DNA of 64,000 bases from Hibiscus mutabilis (lineage: Eukaryota; Streptophyta; Magnoliopsida; Malvales; Malvaceae), in contig CM033714.1 of assembly GCA_019671005.1 (NCBI GenBank), positions 83,009,909 to 83,073,908 of the forward strand. The letters run 5' to 3'. The notes beneath the pieces were generated by a model that was not told the DNA's origin, ran no database searches, and worked only from the letters and a program-made list of their open reading frames with translations. The position numbers and the translations under genes were made by a program. Numbering within the stretch: the stretch's first letter is position 1; each line of letters begins with the position of its first letter. Shown piece by piece: positions 11,216-22,435 of the stretch.

Positions 11216-11324
11216 AGAAAACAAAGAAAACCTGAAAACTAAAGATAATGAAGAAAAATAAAATATCTCCTAAAAATAAAAATGAAAAGAAAAAGAAAAA
11301 GAAAATACTGAAAGGAGAGCATGC

Positions 11325-12911
11325 TCATGCATCTCCTAAGTTGACCACTTCTTTGTTACGTTCCACATGGGCACCATTGTAGTGCTTCAATCTTTGTCCA
11401 TTAACTTTGAATTCATGGTTGTCAGAGATGGACTTGATTATCACAGCACCATGGGAGAATGGTTTGATGACTTCGAATGGTCCCGACCATCTTGATTTCA
11501 GCTTTCCCGGGAAAAGTTTTAGCCGAGAATTGAATAGGAGAACTAGTTGCCCTGGCGTGAATTGCCGTGGCAATAGTTTCTTGTCATGCCATCGCTTTGT
11601 TTTCTCCTTGTAGATTCGTGCATTGTTATAGGCGAGTGCACGGAATTCTTCTATCTCGTTGAGATCCATCAAACGCTTTTGTCCGGCACTTTCCCAATCC
11701 ATATTCACGGTCTTGATTGCCCAGTACGCCTTGTGCTCGATTTCCACCGGTAGATGACATGTTTTACCATAGACAAGTCGGAAGAGGGACATACCTAAGG
11801 GTGTTTTGAATGCAGTGCGATATGCCCAAAGTGCGTCATATAGTCTTAATGACCAATCCTTCCTAGAGGGATTTACAACTTTCTCGAGTATTCCCTTCAA
11901 CTCCCGGTTGGAAATTTCTGCTTGCCCGTTGGTTTGTGGGTGATATGCCGTGGCGATCTTGTGTGATATGCCGAAGCGTTGCAACATCTTGGCAATTAGT
12001 CTGTTGTCAAAATGTTTTCCTTCGTCGCTGATAATTGCTCTCGGCATCCCAAACCGTGTAAATATGTTTTTCTGCAAGAATCGTTGCACGGTCTTGGAAT
12101 CGTTGTTGGGAACTGCAGCTGCCTCAACCCATTTAGACACGTAGTCGACGACAAGTAGAATGTAGAGGTTTCCGAATGAAGATGGGAAAGGTCCCATAAA
12201 GTCGATCCCACATACATCGAACAGTTCCACCTCGATGATGTTCTGGAGCGGCATCTCATGTCGTCTAGAGATATTGCCCGTCCTCTGGCAACGATCACAT
12301 TGCTTGTAAAAGTCTTGGGCATCTTTGTACAATGTTGGCCAATACAAACCGGATTGCAAAACCTTGGCAGCGGTACGAGTTCCTCCAAAATGTCCTCCAT
12401 AGGGTGAAGAATGACATTGCCTGAGTACATTATGTTGCTCTTCTTCAGGGACACATCGGCGTATAACCTGATCTGCACATTGTTTAAACAAAAGAGGCTC
12501 GTCCCAAAAGTAATGCTTAGCATTATGGCGGAACCGCTTCTTTCCTTGGTGAGTAATGCCATAAGGAAAAATACCACAAACAAGGAAGTTAACTAAATCA
12601 GCGTACCAGGGTATTGCCGAGGCATGTGCTGCCATGGCGACTGCTCCCAAAATTGCCGAGGCGTGTGCGTCAAAGACTGCTGCAGCATCGAGAGTTGCCG
12701 AGGAGTGTGTATCCATGGTTGCCAAGGTGTCGAGGGTTGCCGAGGCGTCTAGGGTTACCGAGGCGTCGAGGGTTGCCGAGGCGTCTAGGGTTGCCGAGGC
12801 GTCGAGGGTTGCCGAGGTAACTAAAATTTGTTCATCCGGGAATGCATCGTATATCTCTAGATCCGCGTCCTCCTCCCTATTGCGTTCCAAACGTGATAAG
12901 TGATCGGCCAC
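11325..12911 (-). CDS. TE-B integrase domain (open, part of pol)
   Basis: An uninterrupted 528-codon stretch covers the start of the linker (ADHLSRLERN), the Ala/Ser/Thr/Asp repeats, the HHCC finger (CDRCQRTGN) and the catalytic core with D (GIDFMGPF), D (IISDEGKHFDN) and E (NRELKGILEK). The C-terminal domain runs to the stop at 11325. All three catalytic residues are present. It would be made only as part of a pol polyprotein, which is interrupted just upstream by TGA at 12924-12926. Integrase inserts the element's DNA into the host genome. Confidence 0.85.
   Translation of the reverse strand: MADHLSRLERNREEDADLEIYDAFPDEQILVTSATLDASATLDASATLDASVTLDASATLDTLATMDTHSSATLDAAAVFDAHASAILGAVAMAAHASAIPWYADLVNFLVCGIFPYGITHQGKKRFRHNAKHYFWDEPLLFKQCADQVIRRCVPEEEQHNVLRQCHSSPYGGHFGGTRTAAKVLQSGLYWPTLYKDAQDFYKQCDRCQRTGNISRRHEMPLQNIIEVELFDVCGIDFMGPFPSSFGNLYILLVVDYVSKWVEAAAVPNNDSKTVQRFLQKNIFTRFGMPRAIISDEGKHFDNRLIAKMLQRFGISHKIATAYHPQTNGQAEISNRELKGILEKVVNPSRKDWSLRLYDALWAYRTAFKTPLGMSLFRLVYGKTCHLPVEIEHKAYWAIKTVNMDWESAGQKRLMDLNEIEEFRALAYNNARIYKEKTKRWHDKKLLPRQFTPGQLVLLFNSRLKLFPGKLKSRWSGPFEVIKPFSHGAVIIKSISDNHEFKVNGQRLKHYNGAHVERNKEVVNLGDA
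12615..12830 (-). repeat. In-frame minisatellite in the TE-B RNase H-integrase linker
   Basis: Repeats of about 18 bp encode ATLDAS units; on the + strand they read GTTGCCGAGGCGTCGAGG. At least six near-perfect units lie at 12728-12820, with more degenerate ones to 12620. Homologous to 4090-4455. Confidence 0.8.
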
Positions 12912-14077
12912 TTGATTTTCTGTTCATTTCTTGTCCTTAATTTCAATATCAAATTCTTGTAAAAGTAATATCCAACGAATCAAACGAGGTTTAACATCCT
13001 TTTTAGCAAATAAGTATTTGATTGTCGAATGGTCCGTATGAAGAATTACCTTTGTACCAATTAAATAGGATCGGAACTTGTCAAATGCGAAAACTACAGC
13101 TAGTAACTCTTTCACCGTTGTTGTGTAATTCACTTGAGTACCATTAAGAGTTTTACTAGCGTAGTATATCACATGAAAGGTCTACCTGTGCGTTGGCCTA
13201 GGACTGCTCCTACCGCGAAATCACTTGCATCACACATGAGCTCAAAAGGTAGCGTTCAATCTGGTGGAACGACAATGGGTGCCGAGGCAAGCTTTTTCTT
13301 TAGGGTTTCGAATGCTTGAGTGTAAGAATCATCAAAATCGAAGACTTTATCCTGTTCAAGCATATTACACAAGGGTTTAGTGATTTTAGAAAAATTATGA
13401 ATGAACCTCCTGTAAAAACCTGCATGTCCGAGAAAACTTCGAATTCCTTTAACCGAACTTGGTGAGGGTAATCTCTCGATCACGTCCACCTTGGCTTTGT
13501 CTACTTCAATTCCCTTGGATGAAATCTTGTGGCCGAGCACTATTCCTTCATCTACCATAAAGTGGCATTTCTCCCAATTGAGGACTAAATCCGTTTCTTC
13601 GCATCTTGCTAACACCCTCTCTAAATTATCGAGACAGCCGTCGAAGTCATTACCAAAAACCGAAAAATCATCCATGAAGATCTCAAGGAAGTTTTCGACC
13701 ATGTCTGAAAAGAGTGCCATCATGCATCTTTGGAAGGTTGCCGGGGCGTTACACAATCCGAACGGCATCCTTCGGAAGGCATAAGTACCGTATGGGCATG
13801 TGAAGGTTGTCTTTTCTTGATCTTCTGGTGCTATGGCAATCTGATTGTAACCTGAATAACCATCAAGAAAACAATAAAAGGGTTTACCTGCAAGACGGTC
13901 AAGCATTTGATCAATAAAGGGTAATGGGAAGTGATCTTTCCTAGTGGCTTTGTTTAGCTTTCGATAGTCCATACAAACCCTCCAACTGGTCACAGTCCTG
14001 GTTGGGATAAGTTCATTATTTTCATTGCTTACCACTGTTATACCTCCCTTTTTCTGTACACGTTGTACCGGACTTAC
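12912..14077 (-). pseudogene. TE-B reverse transcriptase and RNase H (interrupted)
   Basis: The stretch 13256-14035 encodes the RT core: CMDYRKLNKATRKDHFPLPF, FLDGYSGYNQIAI with the first catalytic Asp, and FMDDFS with the catalytic pair. RNase H continues at 13200-13250 and 12924-13172 (TDHSTIKYL). Lesions are TAG at 14078-14080 (Trp in relatives), TGA at 13256-13258 (Trp), a 1-nt deletion near 13180 and TGA at 12924-12926, the last shared with TE-A. All domains are recognisable, so decay is light. Confidence 0.9.
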
Positions 14078-15800
14078 CTACGTACTATCGGAGATAGGGT
14101 ATATAATGCCGGCGTCAAGCCACTTGATGATTTCTTTCATTACAACCCCTTTCATGGCATGATTCAGTCTCCTCTGGGCCTCAATTGAAGGTTTGTGATC
14201 ATCTTCCAACAAGATCTTGTGCATGCATACTATCAGGCTAATTCCCTTCAAGTCGGCAATTGTCCACCCTATTGCCTTTTTGTGTAGCTTCAACATCTTG
14301 ATCAGCTTCTTTTCCTGCTCAGGATGTAACTTAGAAGAAATAATTACAGGCAATGTATTATCAGTCCCTAAGTATACATATTTTAGTTGTTCTGGCAATT
14401 GTTTCAACTCAAGAATTGGTGGTTGTTCAATAGAGGGTTTTTCGAGCTTACCTTCCTTACCTGAGTAATCCAGTGGTTCAAAGTATGTACCTGGTCGATT
14501 TACTAGCCAATTTGCCTCTTCTGGTTGTTTCTCATCGACCGGTTCTTCATACTCCTCAGGTTCCTCTTGGTCGGCAATGTAGTTGCCAAGGCAACTAAAT
14601 TCCTCATCGAAGTTAAACTCTACCGTGGCATGAAGAAGTTGGCATTCTTCTGGATCATCGGCATGCCTTAGTGTTTGGAACACATTTAGTTTAACTTGCT
14701 GGTCATTTACCCTCATTGTGAGTTCTCCCTTTTCAACATCAATCAAGGTTCTCCCTGTTGCTAGGAATGGTCTCCCGAGAATGATGGGTGCATGCTCATT
14801 TGCTTCACAATCCAAAACAATAAAGTCAGCGGGAAAAATAAATTTATCAACTTTTACCAGTATGTCCTCGATTTTTCCCTCTGGATGCACATAGGATCTG
14901 TCGGCTAGCTGCAGCATAATTGTTGTAGGTCTTGCCTTCCCGATTCTTAGTTTCTGGAAAACCGATTTAGGCATCAAGTTTATGCTAGCCCCAAGGTCGC
15001 ATAATGCTTTTCCGACATAGTGATTTCCAATGGAACAGGGTATTGTGAAACTTTCAGGATCCTTCAACTTGGGTGGCATACGATTGTGCAACATTGCCAT
15101 GCATCCCTCTGTCGCGGCAACTGTTTCGAATTCTCCTAGCCTTGTTCTCTTGGACACAATGTCTTTAAGAAACTTGGCATAGTTTGGCATTTGTTCAATT
15201 GCTTCCACCAATGGCAAATTGATGTGGACTTGCTTTAGGATATCAAGAAATTTCTTGAATTGGTATTCTTGCTTTTGTCGCTTCAACCTTTGTGGGAATG
15301 GTGGTGGAAGTTGGATATCTTCGATCCTTTCATTGGTTTGAAACCTGATTGACGGCATTGCCGGGACATCTGGAGTTGCCGAGGCATTATCAACTGGGGT
15401 TGCCGAGGCATGCTTATCGTAAGTTGCCGAGGCGTCTTTATCGTCGGTTGCCGAGGCATGCTTATTGCCGGTTGCCGCGGCAATTCCTGGTTCAGCATCT
15501 GAGGCTTTGCCGCTAGGTTCGTCTTGATCTTTTTGTGGAGTTTTGTTTGGCGAGCGGGTTTGAACCTCTCTAAGTTGTTGGCCACTTCTAGTGGTGATTG
15601 CCTTACATTGCTCATGGTCAATTCCTCTTGCGACTTCAGTATCGCTAGGTAAACCTCCTTGTGGTCTAGTATTTAGATTTTGAGCAAACTGTCCGACTTG
15701 ATTTTCCGATGATTTGATTGCCGCCTCTTGGTTTTGCAATCTCATCTCGGTCCTGTTAATAAAAGCATCAGTTCTTTTTATGAAATTACTATTCTCAGCC
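14078..15800 (-). CDS. TE-B gag-pro linker, protease and RT N-terminus (open)
   Basis: One open frame of 607 codons ending at 14078 (its 5' end, to 15901, overlaps gag). It carries the Ala/Ser/Thr linker with GCC-NN-GGC repeats (about 15350-15490) and the retroviral-type aspartic protease with ALCDLGASINLMPKSVF near 14960-15010 and ILGRPF near 14775. The connecting acidic region and the first RT residues follow. In-frame stop TAG at 14078-14080 truncates it before the RT core. Confidence 0.85.
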
Positions 15801-16937
15801 ATATAAGATTCAGTTTTCATCATAAAAGCATTTAGAGAAATTTCCAAAGAACTGCATCTGTTGCCGTGGCATATTCTGCTGGAATCCCGATGCTTGTGCA
15901 TTCTGATTGTTCTGGTTTAGAGCATTGTTGGGATTACTCCATGAAAAATTCGGGTGCTTCTTCCAAGCTGGATTGTATGTATTGGACATCACATTGTTGT
16001 TTCGATTGTAATTCCCCACATAGAAGCTGGATTCCGGATTCTGCATACATTCAGAAGAATTATGGTTATCACCACATAACTCACAAAAAGAATCCATTAC
16101 CTTGACTTCATGTGTGTTGTTTGGTTTTTGCATGTTCTGGACCATCTTGGTTAAAGCGACCAATTGTGCCGAAATTGAATCTGATGATCCTAGTTCATGT
16201 ATTGTGGCTTGGCGTCTAACTCCTCATCTTCTAGTAGATGGGAATTGATAATCATTCTTGGCCAGCCTGTTTAAAATTTGCATTGATTCCTCCGGCGAAT
16301 TATCTAAGAGTATGCCGTTTGCCGAGGCATCTAGCATCATCCTTGTTGGTGTATTCACGGCGTTGTAAAACATTGTTACTTGAGTCCACACCGGGAATCC
16401 GTGTAAAGGGCATTTGTGTAGAAGTTCACTATATCGCTCTCAAGCCTCGTACATGGATTCATCATCTGCCTGCCGAAAAGAAGTAATGTCATTACGAAGC
16501 TTATCAGTCAAATTTGTAGGATTAAATCTAGCATGGAAATCACGACAAAGATCAGTCCAAGATGCTATGGATCCGGCAGGAATGCTATTCAACCATGCTT
16601 TCGCCCTATCCCTCAGTGAATAGGGGAATAATCTTAATCGTAAGACATCGGGGGTGACTCCGTGTATCTTGAACGAGTTACAAATCTCGAGGAAATATTT
16701 CAGATGTTGTCGTGCATCTTCAGTTGCTGAGCCGCCAAATTGACCTATTGTGTTGATCATATTAAACATTACCGGTTTCAACTCAAAGTGGTCGACTTCA
16801 ATTTCAGGTGCGACAACTCCTGGGTTAAGTCCATCAAGATCTTCTTCAAGATAGTCTCGAATAGTTTTGTTTTGTGCAAGAATCACTCCTCTTCCTGCTC
16901 GAACATCTTAATTCATATTGCCGTCTTGATTTGCCAT
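15801..16937 (-). pseudogene. TE-B gag (broken)
   Basis: Starts MANQDGNMN at 16937 as in TE-A, then a CAA-to-TAA stop near 16910. The capsid-like region is open from 16886 to 16440, ending at TGA where relatives have Trp. The knuckle CELCGDNHNSSEC lies near 16060-16090, followed by Asn-rich sequence and a frameshift near 15830. Confidence 0.85.
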
Positions 16938-17130
16938 TGCTTTTCTTATCCTTCGTCTAAGTCTTTGTAACGTCCGTTCGATTTCTGGATCAAAGGGATA
17001 TTCTGGTGAAGTCGGTCTCGCCCTGGTCATATACCAATGCAAAACCAAAGTTTGTTAGCCCTTTGAATTTTTAAACAAGAAAAATAAAATGAAAGTGCAA
17101 GAAAATAAAAACAAAGTAGCTATTGCCAAT

Positions 17131-17147
17131 CCCCGGCAACGGCGCCA
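17131..17147 (-). other. TE-B primer binding site (tRNA-Asp type)
   Basis: On the - strand TGGCGCCGTTGCCGGGG, complementary to the 3' end of plant tRNA-Asp, six bases inside the 5' LTR edge. It primes minus-strand DNA synthesis. The tRNA-Asp site is known for Athila-type elements. Confidence 0.9.
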
Positions 17148-17153
17148 AAAACT

Positions 17154-18673
17154 TGTTGCGCGTAATAAGTGCTACGCAAATGTGCAAGTATACACGTCGC
17201 AAGTTATAGTATAAAAGATATCGTCTCCACAGGGATTGGTGCCACTTCAAGGATCTAGTCTCTTGCACTGTAAAAAGTAAAAACACAAGTAAATGATTAT
17301 AGGAGTTTAACTAATGACTAATCTAGAAAGCAATAAAGTAAAAGAAAAGATGAATTCAAATGAGAGAGAGATAGGCCAGGTTATCGTGAGTTGAGGTGTG
17401 ATAGCCGATTGGATTGTTTTGGTAAAAGAGTGCACGGGCAACTCAGTTGCCGTGGCAACTTGCACAACGGGGTTACCTTGGCAACTAATCGATGGTTGCA
17501 CGGGAAACTAGTTGGGCAACTACTTGGGCGTCGGGCGGCAACCTTCAAGGTTCTCGCAGAGGCGTTCTTCAATGGTTTCTTCTTATCCCTAAGTCGAAAC
17601 TCTAGCTACTTGTACATGCCTTGATAATACATCCCTGCGTGAATCAAGGGTGAACAACAACCAATCTTGCGCTCCTCTTAGCCGTTGAAATCCTTAACTT
17701 ATTCCTAAGCCGGATTAATCTTCACCATCAATAGATTGAATAATGATCATATTCATTCGTTTCTTGAATCTAACTCTCCCGATATTAGATAAATAGATGA
17801 AATCACGAGATCCTCTCCCAATTCACTCGCAAACAAGAATAAGAACCAAGAATGAATAAACCTTGAAATAGAAAAGTGCAAACTCTTATTACCTAAACAA
17901 AAACCAATAGTTTCTCACAACCACAAAACAAAATAACCATAGCCAAGTAGATTTAGTTCATGGCTAGGTTCCAAAGAAACACAAGATAAACAATCCCTAG
18001 CATGAACCCAATCGAACAAGGAAGAAAAGATGAAGCTTGTCGAAAATCCCTTGCCCTAGATGCTTGTCGAAAATTCCCCTCGCTTTCTCCCTTGGATTTG
18101 TCGAAATTTCCCCTAATGCTCTCTCCCCAAGTTGACGAAATCTCCTTGCTATTTATAGGGCTAGGCCAAAGTCCTTCTTTGAGGAGGAGTTTGAGTTGGA
18201 ATTAAATTATCTTTAAAGAATATAATTCTTTATTATAATTTTATTCCTATTAGAACTTCTCCTATCTTCTTGGAATTTAATTCTTCTTTAATCTCTGCAT
18301 GACAATCAAATTCCTTTGGGCTTGGGCCTTGCTCCATGTCATCTTGGGCTTGTATAGTCATTAATTTCGACATCCCTATTGCATTTTCTCTTTGTCGACA
18401 ATTGCCATGGCAACTGGCTTGGCGTCTCCTTCATGCATTGCCCTGGCAACTAGCTCGGAATTGCTTTGGCAAGTGATCCTGCACATACACACACAAAGCA
18501 CACCAAAGCAGCATCTTTTCCACAAAAACTACCAAGTTATGTAATCAAGCTCAACGATGGAAGGAAACATGGATTAATGCATGAATGGCTAACTATGCAA
18601 CTAATATGAGCCTAAGTCTAACAATAATACGAGTAAAAAGGGTAAGAAAAATAGTACTTTTGAACACTTATCA
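17154..18673 (-). repeat. TE-B 5' LTR
   Basis: 1520 bp, TG...CA in element orientation, colinear with 8537-10090. It shows about a dozen differences in the first 420 bp next to the primer site and few elsewhere, and has one copy of a unit of about 36 bp that is duplicated in the 3' LTR. Confidence 0.95.
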
Positions 18674-18678
18674 CCCGG
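18674..18678. repeat. Target-site duplication of TE-B (right)
   Basis: CCCGG, matching CCCGA at 8532-8536 with one change. Directly adjoins the 5' LTR start of TE-B. Confidence 0.75.
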
Positions 18679-19955
18679 TTCTGAGAATTGAAATCCAGTT
18701 CAAAGCTAAGTTTGTGAAAATTGAAGTCTTGGCAGGTAATTATTAGTTCGCATTGCTTGAGGACAAGAAATAGTTCGAGTTTGGGGGTGTGATAAGTGTT
18801 CAAAAGTACTATTTTTATTACCCTTTTTACTCATATTATTGTTAGACTTAGGCTCATATTAGTTGCATAATTATTCATTCGTGCATTAATTCATATTTCT
18901 TTCCATCGTTGAGCTTGATTACATAACTTGGTGATTTTTGTGGAAAAAGATGTTGATTTGGTGTGTTTTTTGTGTGTATGCATAATCACTTGCCAAAGCA
19001 AGGCTGGAGCTAGTTGCCAGTGTAATGCATGAAAGAGATGCCGAGCCAGTTGCCAGGGCAATGCATGAAGGAGATGCCGAGCTATTTGCCAGGGCAATTT
19101 TCGACAAGGAATAAGATGATATGGTAGTCGAAATTGATGACTAGATAAGCCCAAGATGACGTGGAGCAAAGCTAAATCCCAAAGGAGTTTGATTTCCATG
19201 AAGAGGTTAAAGAGAAATTAAATCCCAAGAAGATAGGAGAAGTTCTAGAAGGAATTTAAATATAATAAAGAATTATATTCTTTAAAGATAATTTAATTCC
19301 AGCTTAACTTCCTCCTCAAAAAAGATTTTGACCTAGCCCTATAAATTGAAGGCCATGTCGTCAACTCCAAAGGGGGAGAGATAAGAGAATTTTCGACAAG
19401 ATCAAAGGCAAGGGAGATTTCGACAAAGGTCCATCCATTCTTCATTTTTTTTTCTTCCTTGTTCCATTTGGTTTATGCTAGGAATTCTTTATCTTGTGTT
19501 TCTTTGGAACCTAACCATGAACTAAATCTACTTGGCTATGGTTATTGTGTTTTGTGGTTATGAGAAACAATATGATTTTATTTAGGTAATAAGAGTTTGC
19601 ACTTTTTATTCAAGGTTTATTCATTCTTGGTTCTTATTCTTGTTTGTGAGTGTATTGGGAGAGGATCTCGTAACTTCATCTATTTATCTAATATCGGGAG
19701 AGTTAGATTCAAGAAACGAATGAGTATGGTCTTTATTCAATCTATTGATGGTGAAGATTAATCCGGCTTAGGAATAAGTTAAGGATTTCAAGGCATGTAC
19801 AAGTAGCTAGAGTTTCGACATAGGGATAAGAAGAAACCATTGAAGAACGCTTTGTCGAACCTTGAAGTTGCTACCCAGACGGCCAAGTGGTTGCCCAGCT
19901 AGTCGCCCAGGCAACCATCGATTAGTTGCCAAGGCAACCCCACTATGCAAGTTGC
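18674..19955 (+). mobile_element. TE-A right part: polypurine tract and truncated 3' LTR
   Basis: Continues TE-A after the TE-B insertion. Hairpin ATTGCTTG-AGGA-CAAGAAAT (18752-18771; the last pairs are weakened) precedes GAGTTTGGGGGTG (18778-18790). The LTR starts TGATAAGTGTTC at 18791 and follows the TE-B LTR, with more divergence than between the two TE-B LTRs, up to GCAAGTTGC at about 19955. There it switches to copia sequence, leaving about 1165 of the expected 1520-1550 bp. Confidence 0.9.
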
Positions 19956-22222
19956 GAATGGAACCAAATTTCAAAATATGGGTTTTGAAGATTTTTGTAA
20001 TGAAAATGGTATTAGCCACAATTTTTCAGCTCCTCGTATTCCTCAACAAAATGGGGTAGTTGAGAGAAAAAAATAGAACTTTAGAAGAAATGGCTAGTAC
20101 TATGATTTGTGAAAATAATTTACCGAATTTTTTTGGGCGGAAGCCACTAATACGGCTTGCTACATATTTAATAGAGTAATGATTAGGCCTATTTTGAAGA
20201 AAATATCTTATGAGATTTTAAAATCCAAAAATCCTAACATTAGTTATTTCCATCATTTTGTTTGTAAATGTTTTGTTTTAAACAATGGAAAAGATAATTT
20301 AGGTAAATTTGATGCAAAAAGTGATGAAGCTATTTTTCTAGGTTACTCTTCAAACTCTAAAGCCTATCGAGTATTTAATAAAAGAACTTTGGTTGTAGAA
20401 GAGTCTATACATGTTGTTTTCGATGATAACCTCTTTCTGAGGAAGGAATCTTATGATGACGATGATGTAGGGATCATTGGAGCCATTGGTAGGGGACAAA
20501 CATCAAAGGTGAATGAGATTCCAAGCAAAGGAGAGGAAACACAAGATCCACCTCTTGAAGCCTTGAAGGACCTGGCTCTAGAGGAAAAGGAGGTCACCTA
20601 CCCAAGGGAGTTCAACTATGTCAAATGTGGTAAAATTTTGGGTGATCCATCCAAAAGGGTAATAACCACTTGATCCTCTCTCAAACTTATAAAAAATGTT
20701 GCATTTATTTCATGCATTGAGTATAAAAATATCAAAGAAGTATTAAAAGATGATTTTTGGATATTGGTCATGCAAGAAGAACTTAATCAATTTGAGAGAA
20801 ATCAAGTATGTACATTAGTTGATAGGCCTAGTAATCAATCTACTATAGGAACTAAATGGGTCTTTAGAAATAAACTAGATGAAAGTGGTAACATAGTGAG
20901 AAATAGGGCTAGACTTGTTGCTCAAGGTTACACTCAAGAAGAGGGAATAGATTTCGATGAAACTTATGCACCCGTAGCTAGGATGGAAGCTATTAGGATG
21001 CTTCTTGCATTTCCATGATTTCAAGCTTTTTCAAATGGATGTTAAAAGTGCATTTTTAAATGGTTTTATTAATGAAGAAGTGTATGTTGAACAACCACTG
21101 GGTTTTCAAGATCCAAATTTTCCAAACCATTTTTTAAATTGACCAAAGCCTTATATGGTTTAAAACAAGCTCTTAGAGCTTGATATGAAAGGCTTTCAAA
21201 CTTTTTAATTGAAAAATGTAAGGTGGAGACTACACTTTTCATTAAAAGATATGGCAATGACATCTTAGTAGTTCAAATATACGTTGATGATATTATTTTT
21301 GGTTCTACTAATGAGGTTTATTGCCAAGAATTTTCTAAGCTAATGCAAGGTGAGTTCGAGATGAGCATGATGGGGGAGCTCTCATTTTTCTTGGGGCTCC
21401 AAATCAAGAAAAGGAATGATGGCACCTTCATCAATCAAGCTAAGTACATCAAGGATATGCTCAAAAAGTTCAGCTTAGAGAATGTAAAGCCTCAAGCCAC
21501 TCCAATGAGCTCATCTATTAAGCTTGACAAAGATGAAGGAGGTAAGTGTGTCGATTCTAAGCTTTATCGTTCAATGATTGGCTCTTTGCTTTACCTTACC
21601 ACAAGTAGACCCGATATCATGTTTAATGTTTGCTTGTGTGCTAGGTTTCAAGCTAGCCCTAGAGAATCGCACCTAGTATCCATTAAGATGATCTTTAGAT
21701 ACCTTAGAGATACACCTAGTTTAGGTCTTTGGTATCCTAGAGACTCTTCCTTCAACCTTCATGCTTATTCGGATGCGGATTATAGGGGATGTAAGATAGA
21801 TAGGAAAAGTACCTCCGGAACATGTCAATTCCTAGATAGTATGCTCGTATCTTGGTTCTCTAAGAAACAAATAGCATAGCCTTATCTACCACCGAAGTGG
21901 AGTACAAATCCTTAGGGAGTTGTTGTGCTCAAGTCTTTTGGATAAAGCAACAACTCTTAGACTATGATGTTGAAGTAGATACCATACCCCTTAAGTATGA
22001 CAATACTAGTGCCATTTGTCTCACTAAGAATCCCATCCAACACTCTAGAACCAAGCACATAAAAATAAGACATCATTTTATTAGGGATCATGTCTTAAAG
22101 AATGATGTAGTTCTAGAGTATGTCAATACCTTGAACCAATTAGCGGATATTTTTACTAAACCATTAGATAAAGAACGTTTTTGGACCCTTAGGAGAAAGT
22201 TAGGTTTAACAAGCCTTCCTTG
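19956..22222 (+). pseudogene. TE-C pol: integrase (partial), reverse transcriptase, RNase H
   Basis: Begins at NGTKFQN, just after the position of the second catalytic Asp of integrase, then FSAPRIPQQNGVVERKNR with the catalytic Glu near 20065. RT motifs are GTKWVFRNKLDE near 20850, RARLVAQGYTQEEGIDF near 20915, QMDVKSAFLNG near 21035 and YVDDIIFGS near 21280. RNase H shows YSDADYRGC near 21770 and ends NQLADIFTKPL near 22135. Lesions include stops or frameshifts near 20060, 20671, 21016, 21140, 21180 and 21880. Confidence 0.9.
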
Positions 22223-22316
22223 ACACTTTAGAGTCCCAAAACACAAAAAATTTGCTTGAATTGATTTGATTGTCATGTTTATGTAATTTGTGCCTCTTGA
22301 TGCATCTACGCCTTTA

Positions 22317-22330
22317 GTTAGGGGGAGTTT
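22317..22330 (+). promoter_or_regulatory. First polypurine-like tract of TE-C, after pol
   Basis: TTAGGGGGAGTTTG, about 100 bp after the pol stop. Further tracts follow at 24553-24676. Multiple polypurine tracts are a described Sirevirus trait. Confidence 0.5.
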
Positions 22331-22435
22331 GTCTCTATTCTTAACCTTCATCCTGTTCATTCATCATATACATACATTTTGGTTCAAGTAAAATTGAACT
22401 TTTGAGCAACTTGTGGCCCAAAATGCATTTTTGGG

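Larger units (their letters stand above)
8537..18673 (-). mobile_element. TE-B: nested Athila-like Ty3/gypsy retrotransposon, 10.1 kb
   Basis: Both LTRs start TG and end CA in element orientation (TGATAAGTGTT ... GCGCGTAACA, with the final bases reading TTGCGCGTAACA-type ends). The element has a tRNA-Asp primer site, a terminal polypurine tract and a 5-bp target duplication. The two LTRs differ by only a few percent by eye, so the insertion is younger than TE-A. The env-like ORF is almost entirely missing compared with TE-A, and gag-pol has several stops, so this is a non-autonomous derivative. Confidence 0.95.

Noticed and set aside
12614..12830. CRISPR-like short regular repeats
   Set aside because: Units are directly abutting coding repeats without unique spacers, in a plant retrotransposon.
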